This document shows positions 8,535-19,776 of a DNA stretch of 64,000 nucleotides, in pieces. The first letter of the stretch is position 1, and the number at the start of each line of letters is the position of its first letter. The translations under genes were made by a program, and so were the position numbers. The stretch lies in NCBI RefSeq assembly GCF_036894955.1, contig NZ_CP145905.1:4234501-4298500 (forward strand). Direction: 5' to 3'. Below the pieces are notes generated by a model that did no database searches, was not told where the DNA came from, and saw nothing but the letters and a program-made list of their open reading frames with translations. The stretch is from Paenibacillus sp. KS-LC4 (GTDB lineage Bacteria > Bacillota > Bacilli > Paenibacillales > Paenibacillaceae).

Positions 8535-10370
8535 ATGCTCCTACAAAATTTAACTATCCTCAAAGAACATCGACCTGATTTATTTCAGCCTTTACATGGC
8601 CTGGAACTGCTTGTTCAGGCTGATCCCTTGCCTATTGATATACAGCATGCAACCTTCGACAACTTAATTTGCAGTTCGAACGGACAAACCGTTAGCTTGC
8701 ATAACCCCACAAGTGCATCAGTGGAAGCTTCACAAATTTTGCTGAAAGTAGAAAAAGAGCTAAAACAAAAAAATCATCATGTTATTTTTTATGGTGTAGG
8801 CCTAGGACACCATATTAAGCAATTTGCAGCAGAATTCCCAAAGGTTCCTTATTCAATTTTTGAGCCATCTGCCAAAATCATGCATGCTTTCCTATCTTCC
8901 ATTTCCTTACTAGAGCTGAATTTATCCATGCTGCGCAATATTAGCATAGGCTCTCCTAATAGTAGATTCAAATTGAATGAAATTAAGTCCATGCTTTATC
9001 AAATACCAAGAAGCTTTTCCTTAATTACACTTCCTTCATACTTAAAAATATTTGAGAAGTCACATAGATCCTTTATTTCTTTCCTTCAAGATACCGTTGA
9101 ACAAAAACAGTTAAATCTCAGAATAAATCATCATTTCGAGAAAAAATGGATTACGAACAGCTTCGAAAATTTTGAAGAGACTATAAATACACCAAGCCTC
9201 TTTGACTTTCGCTCACACTTTCATCAAAAGCCTGTACTTCTTGTTTCAGCTGGGCCATCTCTACAAGATGAGATCGAAAATTTGCGAGAAATAAAAAAAG
9301 CACGCTCCGCTTTTATTTTATCTGTAGGCTCTGCTATAAATTCACTTATTGAATTTGGCATCGTGCCGGATGCCGCCTTTACTTATGATCCTGGCGATTT
9401 TAACAAAAACGTTTTTACTCGTGCAATTAATGAGAATCAAACTCCCTTCCCGATGGTATTCGGTACATCGGTTGGAAAAGGAACAATCACACCATTTCCT
9501 TGGACAAAAATACATCTGCCAATGAGTCAGGATATGCTTTACGGATATTACATTAACGGAATAAAAAAGACTCCTGTCATTAACGATGCCAGTAGTGTAG
9601 CCATTGTAGTCTTACAGGCGCTTATGATTTTAAATTGCTCATCCATTATATTAGTGGGGCAGAACTTTGCATACCGCGACAATGACTATTATGCCGCAGG
9701 TGTGCCTTACGGAGAAAATAAAGCAGCGTCAGCAGAACAAGCTGTCAGTGTAGATGGAGACATACTTCACAGCACTAACAGTTTTAATGCTATGAGAAGA
9801 GAAATGGAGTATTTCATTAAGATTGGACCGCCGCAAACCGTAATTAATACGACACGGAGAGGCGCAAAAATTAATGGAGCTCCATTCCAGAATCTCTCCT
9901 CGGTAATGAGTGAGCTTCTCGTTCCAGATACGATAGACAATGAATGGTATCTGAAACCAGCTCGAACGGAAATACCTATATCATTATTAAAGCAAAAACA
10001 TAATCAAATGCTGATTCATGCCAATCAAATAACACCTATTTTTACAGCTTTGCAGAGAAAGATGTTTGACATAAAATCAAAACCAGAATTGAAGAAATTT
10101 CAAGATTTTGATCAAGCTTTTAAAGCTTTACAGGATAATTTATTTTTCAAATTCATTTTACATCCACTAAGTCGTGTAAAATATGAAATTTTATACAGCA
10201 CTATTGTAAATATTAAAGTTGAAACCGATATAACTATTAAAGCAAATTTACTATTATATGGTTTCGGTGAATATTTGCATGAATGTTATGAAGATTATAA
10301 GCTTATCCACCCCTATTTTCAGAAACTAAATGAATCCATTAACAACTTCATCCCCACAAATAAGGAGTAG
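8535..10370 (+). CDS. MptE-like / Maf-type motility-accessory glycosyltransferase family protein
   Basis: A 611-residue soluble protein without signal peptide. The central region has the DUF115/MptE-like signature: KPVLLVSAGPSLQDEIENL at about 232-250, the segment FILSVGSAINSLIEFGIVPD, then DAAFTYDPGD, and SSIILVGQNFAY near 373. The family includes archaeal 6-hydroxymethylpterin diphosphokinase and bacterial Maf proteins that transfer nonulosonic acids to flagellin. The gene is clearly AT-richer than the urease or siderophore regions. Its stop is 9 nt before the SLH surface protein, implying cotranscription and, by inference, glycosylation of that protein; no flagellar gene is nearby. The catalytic activity cannot be assigned from sequence alone. 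Confidence 0.85.
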   Translation: MLLQNLTILKEHRPDLFQPLHGLELLVQADPLPIDIQHATFDNLICSSNGQTVSLHNPTSASVEASQILLKVEKELKQKNHHVIFYGVGLGHHIKQFAAEFPKVPYSIFEPSAKIMHAFLSSISLLELNLSMLRNISIGSPNSRFKLNEIKSMLYQIPRSFSLITLPSYLKIFEKSHRSFISFLQDTVEQKQLNLRINHHFEKKWITNSFENFEETINTPSLFDFRSHFHQKPVLLVSAGPSLQDEIENLREIKKARSAFILSVGSAINSLIEFGIVPDAAFTYDPGDFNKNVFTRAINENQTPFPMVFGTSVGKGTITPFPWTKIHLPMSQDMLYGYYINGIKKTPVINDASSVAIVVLQALMILNCSSIILVGQNFAYRDNDYYAAGVPYGENKAASAEQAVSVDGDILHSTNSFNAMRREMEYFIKIGPPQTVINTTRRGAKINGAPFQNLSSVMSELLVPDTIDNEWYLKPARTEIPISLLKQKHNQMLIHANQITPIFTALQRKMFDIKSKPELKKFQDFDQAFKALQDNLFFKFILHPLSRVKYEILYSTIVNIKVETDITIKANLLLYGFGEYLHECYEDYKLIHPYFQKLNESINNFIPTNKE

Positions 10371-10379
10371 ACACCTAGA

Positions 10380-13300
10380 ATGAAAAAATTAAACCGCAAT
10401 ATACTGGGACGTGCCAAAAAAATTGTCACGCTTACAGCAGCTTCTACGCAATTAGCCAATATGTTTGCCCCTGTCGTGTTGCATGCAGCACCGCGTGTTC
10501 CTATTGCAGCACCTGCTATGTTAAGTTCTGTAACCGAAATCACCTATTCTCCAAGCTTAATTTATTCGCTCAGTTCGTTTTCTCGACTTGAGCTTCTTAA
10601 CTATTCCCCCGTCTCAAGTGGGATTTCTGCCCAATCTGATTTTTGGCTTTCTTTTAATGAAGAAGTTTCTTTAGGCGATGGTACCATTACAATTCATCGA
10701 TCTAATGATGATACTGTTGAGCAAATATTCACAATCTCCAGCGGATCAGTTTATGGCGCTAGTGTTTCTTTTAGCGGAAATAACGTTTTTATTGATCCTA
10801 ATGCAGACCTGCAGGATAATACCACATATTATATAAATATATCGAGTGGCGCCTTCATCTCTAGTCAGGGAGCACTTTTTTCAGGCATTTCACCATACCA
10901 GTGGTCATTTACTACAGGCGATTTTACCGCTCCTACTCTCCTATCAACTCCACCTAGCAGTGATAAAACTTCGTTGTACGGACCGTATTCCTTTATTTTT
11001 AATGAGGATGTAAGACTTGGAGAAGGCAAAATTCAGTTCTTCAAACAAGGAAACTCCTTTCCAGCTGTGACCATTTCTATTGCGAATAACCATGTCAACA
11101 ATGCATATTTTGACCAATACTCCGGTAATATCATTCACTTTTATCCTCATTTCGAGCTTGATGAGGATACGAATTATTATGTCCACATTACTTCCGGTAC
11201 CTTCGTTGATCTCAAAAACAACCCTTTTGCAGGTTTGTTCGACTCAACTTTCTGGAGCTTTACAACTTTAGATAAAAAGCCTTATTTAACTAACTATACG
11301 CCTTCTTTTGCTTCCGGCGTGCCTACTGATACCAATTTTACTTTCTATTTCTCTGAGCCAGTTCAACTTAATAATGGCAGCATTTCTCTCATTCGCTCAG
11401 ACGATACATCGATTGCTCAGCAATTTGTCATTTCCAACGGTGTCATTCAAGGCGCTTCCGTTTTCTTCAGCGGCAATGCGATGACACTTGATCCTGATCT
11501 TGATTTAGAGGATTCGACCTCTTATTATATTGACATTTCCAGTGGGGCTGTGATCGATCTTAAAGGCAACCTTTTCTCGGGCTTCTATCATTTTACATGG
11601 AATTTCACAACGGGCGATTTTAATCCTCCTATTCTAACGTCCACTTTGCCTACAAGCAACAGCGCTAATTTAGAGGGGCCCTTTTCTCTCATTTTTAATG
11701 AGTCTATGCAATTCGGTCATGGTGAAATTCAGTTTTATAAGCAAGGCGAATCCACTCCCGCTCATACTATTTCCATTACAAATGATCGGATCTATAATGC
11801 TTTTGTCCAAATTAATTCTGGGCACGCCTTCGCTTTCTATCCTTCTTTTTCACTAGAGCAAGATACCGATTATTATGTTTTGGTCACATCTGGAGCTTTT
11901 GTCGATCTCAGCAATAACCCGTTTGCTGGCTTGCTTGATTCGACGCTCTGGAACTTCACTACCCTAGATGAAAAACCTTATTTAATCGATTACACACCTG
12001 CTCGTGTTGCCGGCGTTCCTTTGGATACCGACTTTACTTTCTATTTCTCCGAGCCGGTTCAACTTAATAATGGCAGCATTTTTCTCCATCGCTCAGACGA
12101 TGCGTCGATTGCTCAGCAATTTGTCATTTCCAACGGTGTCATTCAAGGCGCTTCCGTTTCCTTTAGCGGCAATGCGATGACCCTCGATCCTGATCTTGAT
12201 TTGGAGGATTCTACCTCTTATTATATTGATATTTCCAGCGGGGCTGTGATCGATCTTAAAGGCAACCCTTTTTCGGGCTTCTATCGTTATTTTTGGAGTT
12301 TCACAGCCGAGGATTTTACGCCCCCTACACTTACGTCCGTTCGCCCTATGAGCGCCAACGTCTCGTTGCAAGGGCTCCTCTCTCTCAGCTTTACAGAGCC
12401 CACGCAACTCGGTCATGGTGAAATTCAATTTTTTAAACAAGGTGTATCTACTTCCGTTCATACCATTTCCATTAGAAATGGGAAAATTTATAATGCTTCC
12501 TTTACAAAAACATCTTCACAAGACTTCACTTTATATCCGTCATTTAAACTTGAGCAGGATACCGATTATTATGTTCTGGTCACTTCTGGTGCCTTTGTCG
12601 ATTCTAGCAATAATCCTTTTGCCGGTTTACTTGATTCGACAGTGTGGAACTTCACTACCGTGGATGAAAAGCCTTATCTGACAAATTACACACCTTCTTT
12701 TGTTTCCGATGTTCCAATCGATACTAACCTTTCTTTTCATTTTACTGAGCCTGTCCAGCTAAATAGTGGAGTAATTTCCCTCATTCGTTTAAATGATGAG
12801 TCGGTGGCTCAACAATTTGTCATTTCAAATGGCGTTATTCAAGACGCCTCCGTTTCCTTCAGCGGAAACGCGATGACTCTTGATCCTGATCAGGATTTGG
12901 AGGAGTTTACCTCTTATTATATTGACATTTCCAGTGGGGCTTTCATTGATCTTAAGGGCAACTCGTTCTCGGGCTTCTATCATTTTAAATGGAGTTTTAT
13001 GACTAAAGATTTAACTCCTCCAGCTATAATTTCTATTTCGCCAACGCACGACAATGTCGGTTTAAATGGGCCATTCTCTCTTGTCTTTGATGAACCTGTA
13101 AGGCTTGGAGAGGGTAAAATTCAAATTTTCAAAAAAGGCACATCGATCCCAACTGAAATTATTTCAGTTGCAAATAACAATGCCGATACTGCGTATTTTG
13201 AACAACCTCTTGGGAACGTCTTTAATTTCAATCTTTATTCAAGAATAACTAATGACACAGACTTTTATGTAACGATTACTTCGGGAACATTTATGGATCT

Positions 13301-16300
13301 TAATAATAACCCGTTTCCGGGCTTGCTGAACTCTACTGAGTGGAATTTTACAACCCTTAACTTGGCACCTTATGTTTACGCCTTTAACTGGGACAGTTTT
13401 CAAAACGTACCAGTGGACAGTGATCTCACCTTTTTCTATAGTGAGAATGCTCTACCTTATAACGGAACCATTTCTCTTGTTCGTCTTGCTGATGATTCGG
13501 TTGCCCAGCAATTCGTTATTTCCAGCGGGGGATTTCATGATGAATCCATATTTTTCAGTGGAAATGCCTTAACACTCCGTCCACAAATGAATTTAGAAGA
13601 TGCCACCACTTACTATATTAATATTTCAAGCGGTTTAGTTATTGATACTAAAGGAAAGGCCTCTAATGAAAGTTTAAAGAATTGGAGATTTACGACTGAA
13701 GATGCAGCTCCGCCAAAAATTGTATCTGTCGGTATGGACGACGGCGCTCAATTGAACGGCCCTTATTCCATTGCTTTTAATGAAAATATTCAGCTCGGCT
13801 ATGGAAACATTTATTTCTACAAGCAAGGCGAAACGACACCCGCTCATACCATTACGATTTCAGGCACCCATGTTTACAATGCCAGCTTGAATTTAATCTC
13901 TGGGCGATTCGCTAATTTCTATACAGATTTTGAACTTGAACAGGATACTTCCTATTATGTTCACATCACTTCCGGTACCTTTGTCGATCTCAGCAACAAA
14001 CCGTTTGCCGGCTTGCTTGATTCGACTTCATGGAGCTTTACAACTTTAGATAAAAAGCCTAAATTGATCAATTACAGCCCGAATGCTATTGCCAACGTGC
14101 CTACGGATACCGACTTCACTTTTTATTTCTCTGAACCAGTTCAGCTTAATAATGGCAGTATTTCACTTATTCGCTTAAACGATAAGTCCGTGGCTCAGCA
14201 ATTTGTCATTTCCAACGGCGTTATTCAAGACGCTTCCGTCTCTTTCAGCGGAAACGCGATGTTCTTGGACCCCGATTCTGACTTGGAGGATTCGACCCTG
14301 TATTATATTGATATTTCCAGCGGGGCTGTGATCGACCTTAAAGGCAACCCTTTCTCGGGCTTCTACCATTTTCAATGGGATTTCATGACGGGTGATTTCA
14401 ACCCGCCAAAAATTGTATCTGCCGGTATGGACGACGGCGCTCAATTGAACGGCCCTTATTCCATTGCTTTTAATGAAAATATTCAGCTCGGCTATGGAAA
14501 CATTTATTTCTACAAGCAAGGCGAAACGACACCCGCTCATACCATTACGATTTCAGGCACCCATGTTTACAATGCCAGCTTGAATTTAATCTCTGGGCGA
14601 TTCGCTAATTTCTATACAGATTTTGAACTTGAACAGGATACTTCCTATTATGTTCACATCACTTCCGGTACCTTTGTCGATCTCAGCAACAAACCGTTTG
14701 CCGGCTTGCTTGATTCGACTTCATGGAGCTTTACAACTTTAGATAAAAAGCCTAAATTGATCAATTACAGCCCGAATGCTATTGCCAACGTGCCTACGGA
14801 TACCGACTTCACTTTTTATTTCTCTGAACCAGTTCAGCTTAATAATGGCAGTATTTCACTTATTCGCTTAAACGATAAGTCCGTGGCTCAGCAATTTGTC
14901 ATTTCCAACGGCGTTATTCAAGACGCTTCCGTCTCTTTCAGCGGAAACGCGATGTTCTTGGACCCCGATTCTGACTTGGAGGATTCGACCCTGTATTATA
15001 TTGATATTTCCAGCGGGGCTGTGATCGACCTTAAAGGCAACCCTTTCTCGGGCTTCTACCATTTTCAATGGGATTTCATGACGGGTGATTTCAACCCGCC
15101 AAAAATTGTATTTGCCGGTATGGACGACGGCGCTCAATTGAACGGCCCTTATTCCATTGCTTTTAATGAAAATATTCAGCTCGGCTATGGAAACATTTAT
15201 TTCTACAAGCAAGGCGAAACGACGCCCGCTCATACCATTACGATTTCAGGCACCCATGTTTACAATGCCAGCTTGAATTTGGTCTCTGGGCGATTCGCTA
15301 ATTTCTATACAGATTTTGAACTTGAACAGGATACTTCCTATTATGTTCACATCACTTCCGGTACCTTTGTCGATCTCAGCAACAAACCGTTTGCCGGCTT
15401 GCTTGATTCGACTTCATGGAGCTTTACAACTTTAGATAAAAAGCCTAAATTGATCAATTACAGCCCGAATGCTATTGCCAACGTGCCTACGGATACCGAC
15501 TTCACTTTTTATTTCTCTGAACCAGTTCAGCTTAATAATGGCAGTATTTCACTTATTCGCTTAAACGATAAGTCCGTGGCTCAGCAATTTGTCATTTCCA
15601 ACGGCGTTATTCAAGACGCTTCCGTCTCTTTCAGCGGAAACGCGATGTTCTTGGACCCCGATTCTGACTTGGAGGATTCGACCCTGTATTATATTGATAT
15701 TTCCAGCGGGGCTGTGATCGACCTTAAAGGCAACCCTTTCTCGGGCTTCTACCATTTTCAATGGGATTTCATGACGGGTGATTTCAACCCGCCAAAAATT
15801 GTATTTGCCGGTATGGACGACGGCGCTCAATTGAACGGCCCTTATTCCATTGCTTTTAATGAAAATATTCAGCTCGGCTATGGAAACATTTATTTCTACA
15901 AGCAAGGCGAAACGACGCCCGCTCATACCATTACGATTTCAGGCACCCATGTTTACAATGCCAGCTTGAATTTGGTCTCTGGGCGATTCGCTAATTTCTA
16001 TACAGATTTTGAACTTGAACAGGATACTTCCTATTATGTTCACATCACTTCCGGTACCTTTGTCGATCTCAGCAACAAACCGTTTGCCGGCTTGCTTGAT
16101 TCGACTTCATGGAGCTTTACAACTTTAGATAAAAAGCCTAAATTGATCAATTACAGCCCGAATGCTATTGCCAACGTGCCTACGGATACCGACTTCACTT
16201 TTTATTTCTCTGAACCAGTTCAGCTTAATAATGGCAGTATTTCACTTATTCGCTTAAACGATAAGTCCGTGGCTCAGCAATTTGTCATTTCCAACGGCGT

Positions 16301-18065
16301 TATTCAAGACGCTTCCGTCTCTTTCAGCGGAAACGCGATGTTCTTGGACCCCGATTCTGACTTGGAGGATTCGACCCTGTATTATATTGATATTTCCAGC
16401 GGGGCTGTGATCGACCTTAAAGGCAACCCTTTCTCGGGCTTCTACCATTTTCAATGGGATTTCATGACGGGTGATTTCAACCCGCCAAAAATTGTATTTG
16501 CCGGTATGGACGACGGCGCTCAATTGAACGGCCCTTATTCCATTGCTTTTAATGAAAATATTCAGCTCGGCTATGGAAACATTTATTTCTACAAGCAAGG
16601 CGAAACGACGCCCGCTCATACCATTACGATTTCAGGCACCCATGTTTACAATGCCAGCTTGAATTTGGTCTCTGGGCGATTCGCTAATTTCTATACAGAT
16701 TTTGAACTTGAACAGGATACTTCCTATTATGTTCACATCACTTCCGGTACCTTTGTCGATCTCAGCAACAAACCGTTTGCCGGTTTGCTTGATTCGACTT
16801 CATGGAGCTTTACAACGGTCGATAGGGCTGCTTTCTTGCAATACATGTATCCATATGCACTTTCCGGTATAGCAGTAGATACGAACTTTACTTTTGATTT
16901 CAGCGAACCCGTTGAGCTTTCCAACGGCACCATCTCCATTATTCGCTCACAAAATAATACCGTTGCCCAACAATTTACGATTTCTAACGGACAAATAAAT
17001 AATGCTGTCGTATCGTTTAGCGGTAAAACAATGACGCTTGATCCAACTATAGATTTAGAAGGCTCTACAAGCTACTATGTGATCATATCTAGCGGAGCTT
17101 TTATTGATCTTAAGGGTAATCCGCTTTCCGGACTGCCTAACCTAAACTGGTCATTCACAACCGCTGCACAAAGCAACACTGGCGGCAGTAACGGAAATAG
17201 CGGAAGCAATCAACCTAGCCAACCAACAGTATCAACTCCGACCATTCCTGCTGTCGTTGCTCCAAACGAGGCTGCGCCTGTCATTTCCAACTCACCACAA
17301 GTGAACGTCATAACAGCACCGTTTAAAGCCGGAAAAGAACACAGCATCACGCTACCGGCAAATCAAAGCGGCTCGGCAGCTCTTGTATACTACTACGATG
17401 ATAAATACAAGCAATGGATTGCACTACCTACGCAGCATGACGGCAATACGCTCACTGCCAATATGCCTCCAGAAAGCTGGGTTGCCGTTATGGACAATCC
17501 AGCTGTCTATCAGCCCGTGGATACAGTAAGCAATTGGGCAAATGAAGACATAATGAAGCTAATGAGCTTGAATATTATTCAAGGCTATGAAGATCAAACC
17601 TTCAAGCCTAATCAAGTGACCAACCGCTATGAAATGGCTGTTATGGTGGCGAAAGTGCTAGGCTTACCAATGGCAAGCACTGACGTCACAGCGCTGAATA
17701 CCCTTCCCGACTCTGACAGCATTCCAGAATGGGCAAAACCGGCTGTAGCGGCGCTGGTGCAAAATAATATTATGCTAGGCAGCGCACAAGGCTTCCAAGG
17801 CAGTGAATCTATCACACGAGCACAGCTTGCTGCCATGCTGGGACGGATTTTGCCAGCAGCACAAAACAATACAGCTCCATCGTTCAAGGATCAATCCACC
17901 ATTCCAGCTTGGGCCTCTGATGGTATTCAGAAGGCTATCGAGCTTGGCATCTTCAAAGGCTACCCGGATGGAAGCTTCCAACCGGATAAAACGCTGACGC
18001 GCGCTGAAATGGCGGCCGTCATCACGCGATTGATGGATTATTTGATCCAACAGCCGAAGCAATAA
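10380..18065 (+). CDS. Giant SLH-anchored surface protein with Ig-like (SbsA/Big_5) repeats
   Basis: A 2,561-residue secreted protein. Residues 1-37 form a signal peptide (basic start, hydrophobic middle, AxA-type end at HAAP). From about 65 to 2262 I count 19 Ig-like domains of roughly 115 residues, alternating two subtypes: one with FNExxxLGxGxIxFxKQG and DTxYYVxITSGTFVDL, the other with FxFSEPVQLNNGSISL and YYIDISSGAVIDLKGN. Both end in W-S/D-F-x-T, typical of SbsA_Ig/Big_5. A Gly/Ser/Asn linker leads to three SLH domains at about 2384-2425, 2450-2490 and 2508-2550 (for example GYPDGSFQPDKTLTRAEMA), which bind pyruvylated wall polymer. GGAG lies 12 nt upstream of the ATG, overlapping the previous gene's end. 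Probable adhesin or S-layer-associated stalk. Confidence 0.93.
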   Translation: MKKLNRNILGRAKKIVTLTAASTQLANMFAPVVLHAAPRVPIAAPAMLSSVTEITYSPSLIYSLSSFSRLELLNYSPVSSGISAQSDFWLSFNEEVSLGDGTITIHRSNDDTVEQIFTISSGSVYGASVSFSGNNVFIDPNADLQDNTTYYINISSGAFISSQGALFSGISPYQWSFTTGDFTAPTLLSTPPSSDKTSLYGPYSFIFNEDVRLGEGKIQFFKQGNSFPAVTISIANNHVNNAYFDQYSGNIIHFYPHFELDEDTNYYVHITSGTFVDLKNNPFAGLFDSTFWSFTTLDKKPYLTNYTPSFASGVPTDTNFTFYFSEPVQLNNGSISLIRSDDTSIAQQFVISNGVIQGASVFFSGNAMTLDPDLDLEDSTSYYIDISSGAVIDLKGNLFSGFYHFTWNFTTGDFNPPILTSTLPTSNSANLEGPFSLIFNESMQFGHGEIQFYKQGESTPAHTISITNDRIYNAFVQINSGHAFAFYPSFSLEQDTDYYVLVTSGAFVDLSNNPFAGLLDSTLWNFTTLDEKPYLIDYTPARVAGVPLDTDFTFYFSEPVQLNNGSIFLHRSDDASIAQQFVISNGVIQGASVSFSGNAMTLDPDLDLEDSTSYYIDISSGAVIDLKGNPFSGFYRYFWSFTAEDFTPPTLTSVRPMSANVSLQGLLSLSFTEPTQLGHGEIQFFKQGVSTSVHTISIRNGKIYNASFTKTSSQDFTLYPSFKLEQDTDYYVLVTSGAFVDSSNNPFAGLLDSTVWNFTTVDEKPYLTNYTPSFVSDVPIDTNLSFHFTEPVQLNSGVISLIRLNDESVAQQFVISNGVIQDASVSFSGNAMTLDPDQDLEEFTSYYIDISSGAFIDLKGNSFSGFYHFKWSFMTKDLTPPAIISISPTHDNVGLNGPFSLVFDEPVRLGEGKIQIFKKGTSIPTEIISVANNNADTAYFEQPLGNVFNFNLYSRITNDTDFYVTITSGTFMDLNNNPFPGLLNSTEWNFTTLNLAPYVYAFNWDSFQNVPVDSDLTFFYSENALPYNGTISLVRLADDSVAQQFVISSGGFHDESIFFSGNALTLRPQMNLEDATTYYINISSGLVIDTKGKASNESLKNWRFTTEDAAPPKIVSVGMDDGAQLNGPYSIAFNENIQLGYGNIYFYKQGETTPAHTITISGTHVYNASLNLISGRFANFYTDFELEQDTSYYVHITSGTFVDLSNKPFAGLLDSTSWSFTTLDKKPKLINYSPNAIANVPTDTDFTFYFSEPVQLNNGSISLIRLNDKSVAQQFVISNGVIQDASVSFSGNAMFLDPDSDLEDSTLYYIDISSGAVIDLKGNPFSGFYHFQWDFMTGDFNPPKIVSAGMDDGAQLNGPYSIAFNENIQLGYGNIYFYKQGETTPAHTITISGTHVYNASLNLISGRFANFYTDFELEQDTSYYVHITSGTFVDLSNKPFAGLLDSTSWSFTTLDKKPKLINYSPNAIANVPTDTDFTFYFSEPVQLNNGSISLIRLNDKSVAQQFVISNGVIQDASVSFSGNAMFLDPDSDLEDSTLYYIDISSGAVIDLKGNPFSGFYHFQWDFMTGDFNPPKIVFAGMDDGAQLNGPYSIAFNENIQLGYGNIYFYKQGETTPAHTITISGTHVYNASLNLVSGRFANFYTDFELEQDTSYYVHITSGTFVDLSNKPFAGLLDSTSWSFTTLDKKPKLINYSPNAIANVPTDTDFTFYFSEPVQLNNGSISLIRLNDKSVAQQFVISNGVIQDASVSFSGNAMFLDPDSDLEDSTLYYIDISSGAVIDLKGNPFSGFYHFQWDFMTGDFNPPKIVFAGMDDGAQLNGPYSIAFNENIQLGYGNIYFYKQGETTPAHTITISGTHVYNASLNLVSGRFANFYTDFELEQDTSYYVHITSGTFVDLSNKPFAGLLDSTSWSFTTLDKKPKLINYSPNAIANVPTDTDFTFYFSEPVQLNNGSISLIRLNDKSVAQQFVISNGVIQDASVSFSGNAMFLDPDSDLEDSTLYYIDISSGAVIDLKGNPFSGFYHFQWDFMTGDFNPPKIVFAGMDDGAQLNGPYSIAFNENIQLGYGNIYFYKQGETTPAHTITISGTHVYNASLNLVSGRFANFYTDFELEQDTSYYVHITSGTFVDLSNKPFAGLLDSTSWSFTTVDRAAFLQYMYPYALSGIAVDTNFTFDFSEPVELSNGTISIIRSQNNTVAQQFTISNGQINNAVVSFSGKTMTLDPTIDLEGSTSYYVIISSGAFIDLKGNPLSGLPNLNWSFTTAAQSNTGGSNGNSGSNQPSQPTVSTPTIPAVVAPNEAAPVISNSPQVNVITAPFKAGKEHSITLPANQSGSAALVYYYDDKYKQWIALPTQHDGNTLTANMPPESWVAVMDNPAVYQPVDTVSNWANEDIMKLMSLNIIQGYEDQTFKPNQVTNRYEMAVMVAKVLGLPMASTDVTALNTLPDSDSIPEWAKPAVAALVQNNIMLGSAQGFQGSESITRAQLAAMLGRILPAAQNNTAPSFKDQSTIPAWASDGIQKAIELGIFKGYPDGSFQPDKTLTRAEMAAVITRLMDYLIQQPKQ
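13711..16815 (+). repeat. 693-bp tandem repeat, about 4.5 near-identical copies, inside the SLH protein gene
   Basis: Copies start at 13711, 14404, 15097, 15790 and 16483, exactly 693 bp (231 codons, two Ig-like domains) apart. The last copy stops after its first domain. The few differences group copies 1-2 (ATCTCT at the Leu-Ile-Ser site, ACACCC) against copies 3-5 (GTCTCT, ACGCCC, Phe instead of Ser or Val before AGMD/VGMD). Near identity at DNA level implies recent expansion or gene conversion, whereas domains outside this block are clearly diverged. Confidence 0.95.
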
Positions 18066-18076
18066 AGGTTCATACC

Positions 18077-18112
18077 AAAAAAGCTCAAGACCCCGTGGTC
18101 TTGAGCTTTTTT
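18077..18112. terminator. Bidirectional rho-independent terminator
   Basis: A stem of AAGCTCAAGACC pairing with GGTCTTGAGCTT around a short loop has A-run and T-run flanks on both sides. It lies 12 nt after the SLH protein stop and 44 nt beyond the convergent ureH stop, so it can serve both transcripts. Confidence 0.93.
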
Positions 18113-18155
18113 GCGCTTTTTGTCATCACCCACTTGCACCAAGGCTTCTGTTAAG

Positions 18156-18830
18156 CTACATCCATAATCCAAACAATCCTTCATTCACACCAAGATTATA
18201 CATATAATACAAGCCGAATACAGCACTGACGATGCCGGTTGCCCCAATGAGGACCCGATTGAGCTTAAAGCGACTGGATGAGAGAATAAACGGAATACTG
18301 ATGAAGGTGGTAAAGCATAACATACCAATTACCGTACCGACACCAAATATCGCGATATAGATCAGCCCTTCGCTGATGCTGTTCACCGTGCTCATCGTCA
18401 GGACGACCATCGCTCCGCTGCCAGCAAGGCCATGAATGAAGCCAATCAGCAAAGATTTACGATAGGAGCCACGAAAATGCTGGCTTTCCTTAGCGCCCAC
18501 ATCCACCTTCGCATTCGCATTCGCGCGCATGCTTCTAAGCGAAATAATCGTATTCACTCCCAGTACTACGATCATCACTCCAACGAGAAATTCCAAGGAC
18601 ATCGCCCATTTTTCCGTCATTTCACTTCTCATGGCCATGAGGATAAACCCGACAATAAACAGCGTCAGCGAATGCCCGATTCCCCAAAATACGCCTGAAA
18701 AAGCAGATTTGCCAATATGCTTGCTTTTAATCGCAATCGTGGATACCGCAATAACATGATCTGGCTCAAGCGCATGCTTGATGCCGAGCAGAAATCCGAT
18801 TGTCAGCACAGAGAGTATACCCGCATCCAT
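18156..18830 (-). CDS. ureH: Urease accessory membrane protein UreH (nickel uptake type)
   Basis: A 224-residue membrane protein with about six helices. The first helix carries HALEPDH, matching the H-x4-D-H metal signature of NiCoT/UreH-like permeases, and a second motif GIGHSLT follows near residue 51. Homologues in Bacillus urease operons (ureABCEFGDH) support nickel entry. It is the last gene of the operon, 37 nt after ureD, and probably supplies Ni2+ to UreG/UreD. The family also includes TauE-like and HupE-like exporters, but the operon context favours nickel. Confidence 0.88.
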   Translation of the reverse strand: MDAGILSVLTIGFLLGIKHALEPDHVIAVSTIAIKSKHIGKSAFSGVFWGIGHSLTLFIVGFILMAMRSEMTEKWAMSLEFLVGVMIVVLGVNTIISLRSMRANANAKVDVGAKESQHFRGSYRKSLLIGFIHGLAGSGAMVVLTMSTVNSISEGLIYIAIFGVGTVIGMLCFTTFISIPFILSSSRFKLNRVLIGATGIVSAVFGLYYMYNLGVNEGLFGLWM

Positions 18831-18867
18831 CTCTCCTATAACCCCCTGTTTTTAATACCTATCACAA

Positions 18868-19768
<901 letters not shown>

Positions 19769-19776
<8 letters not shown>

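Noticed and set aside
14175..16619. Repeated 121-codon antisense open frames inside the surface-protein gene
   Set aside because: They recur every 693 bp as shadows of the tandem repeat, have no ribosome sites and no recognisable protein features.
13711..16815. Possible CRISPR-like array
   Set aside because: The repeat unit is 693 bp, contiguous and coding; there are no short repeats with unique spacers and no cas genes.
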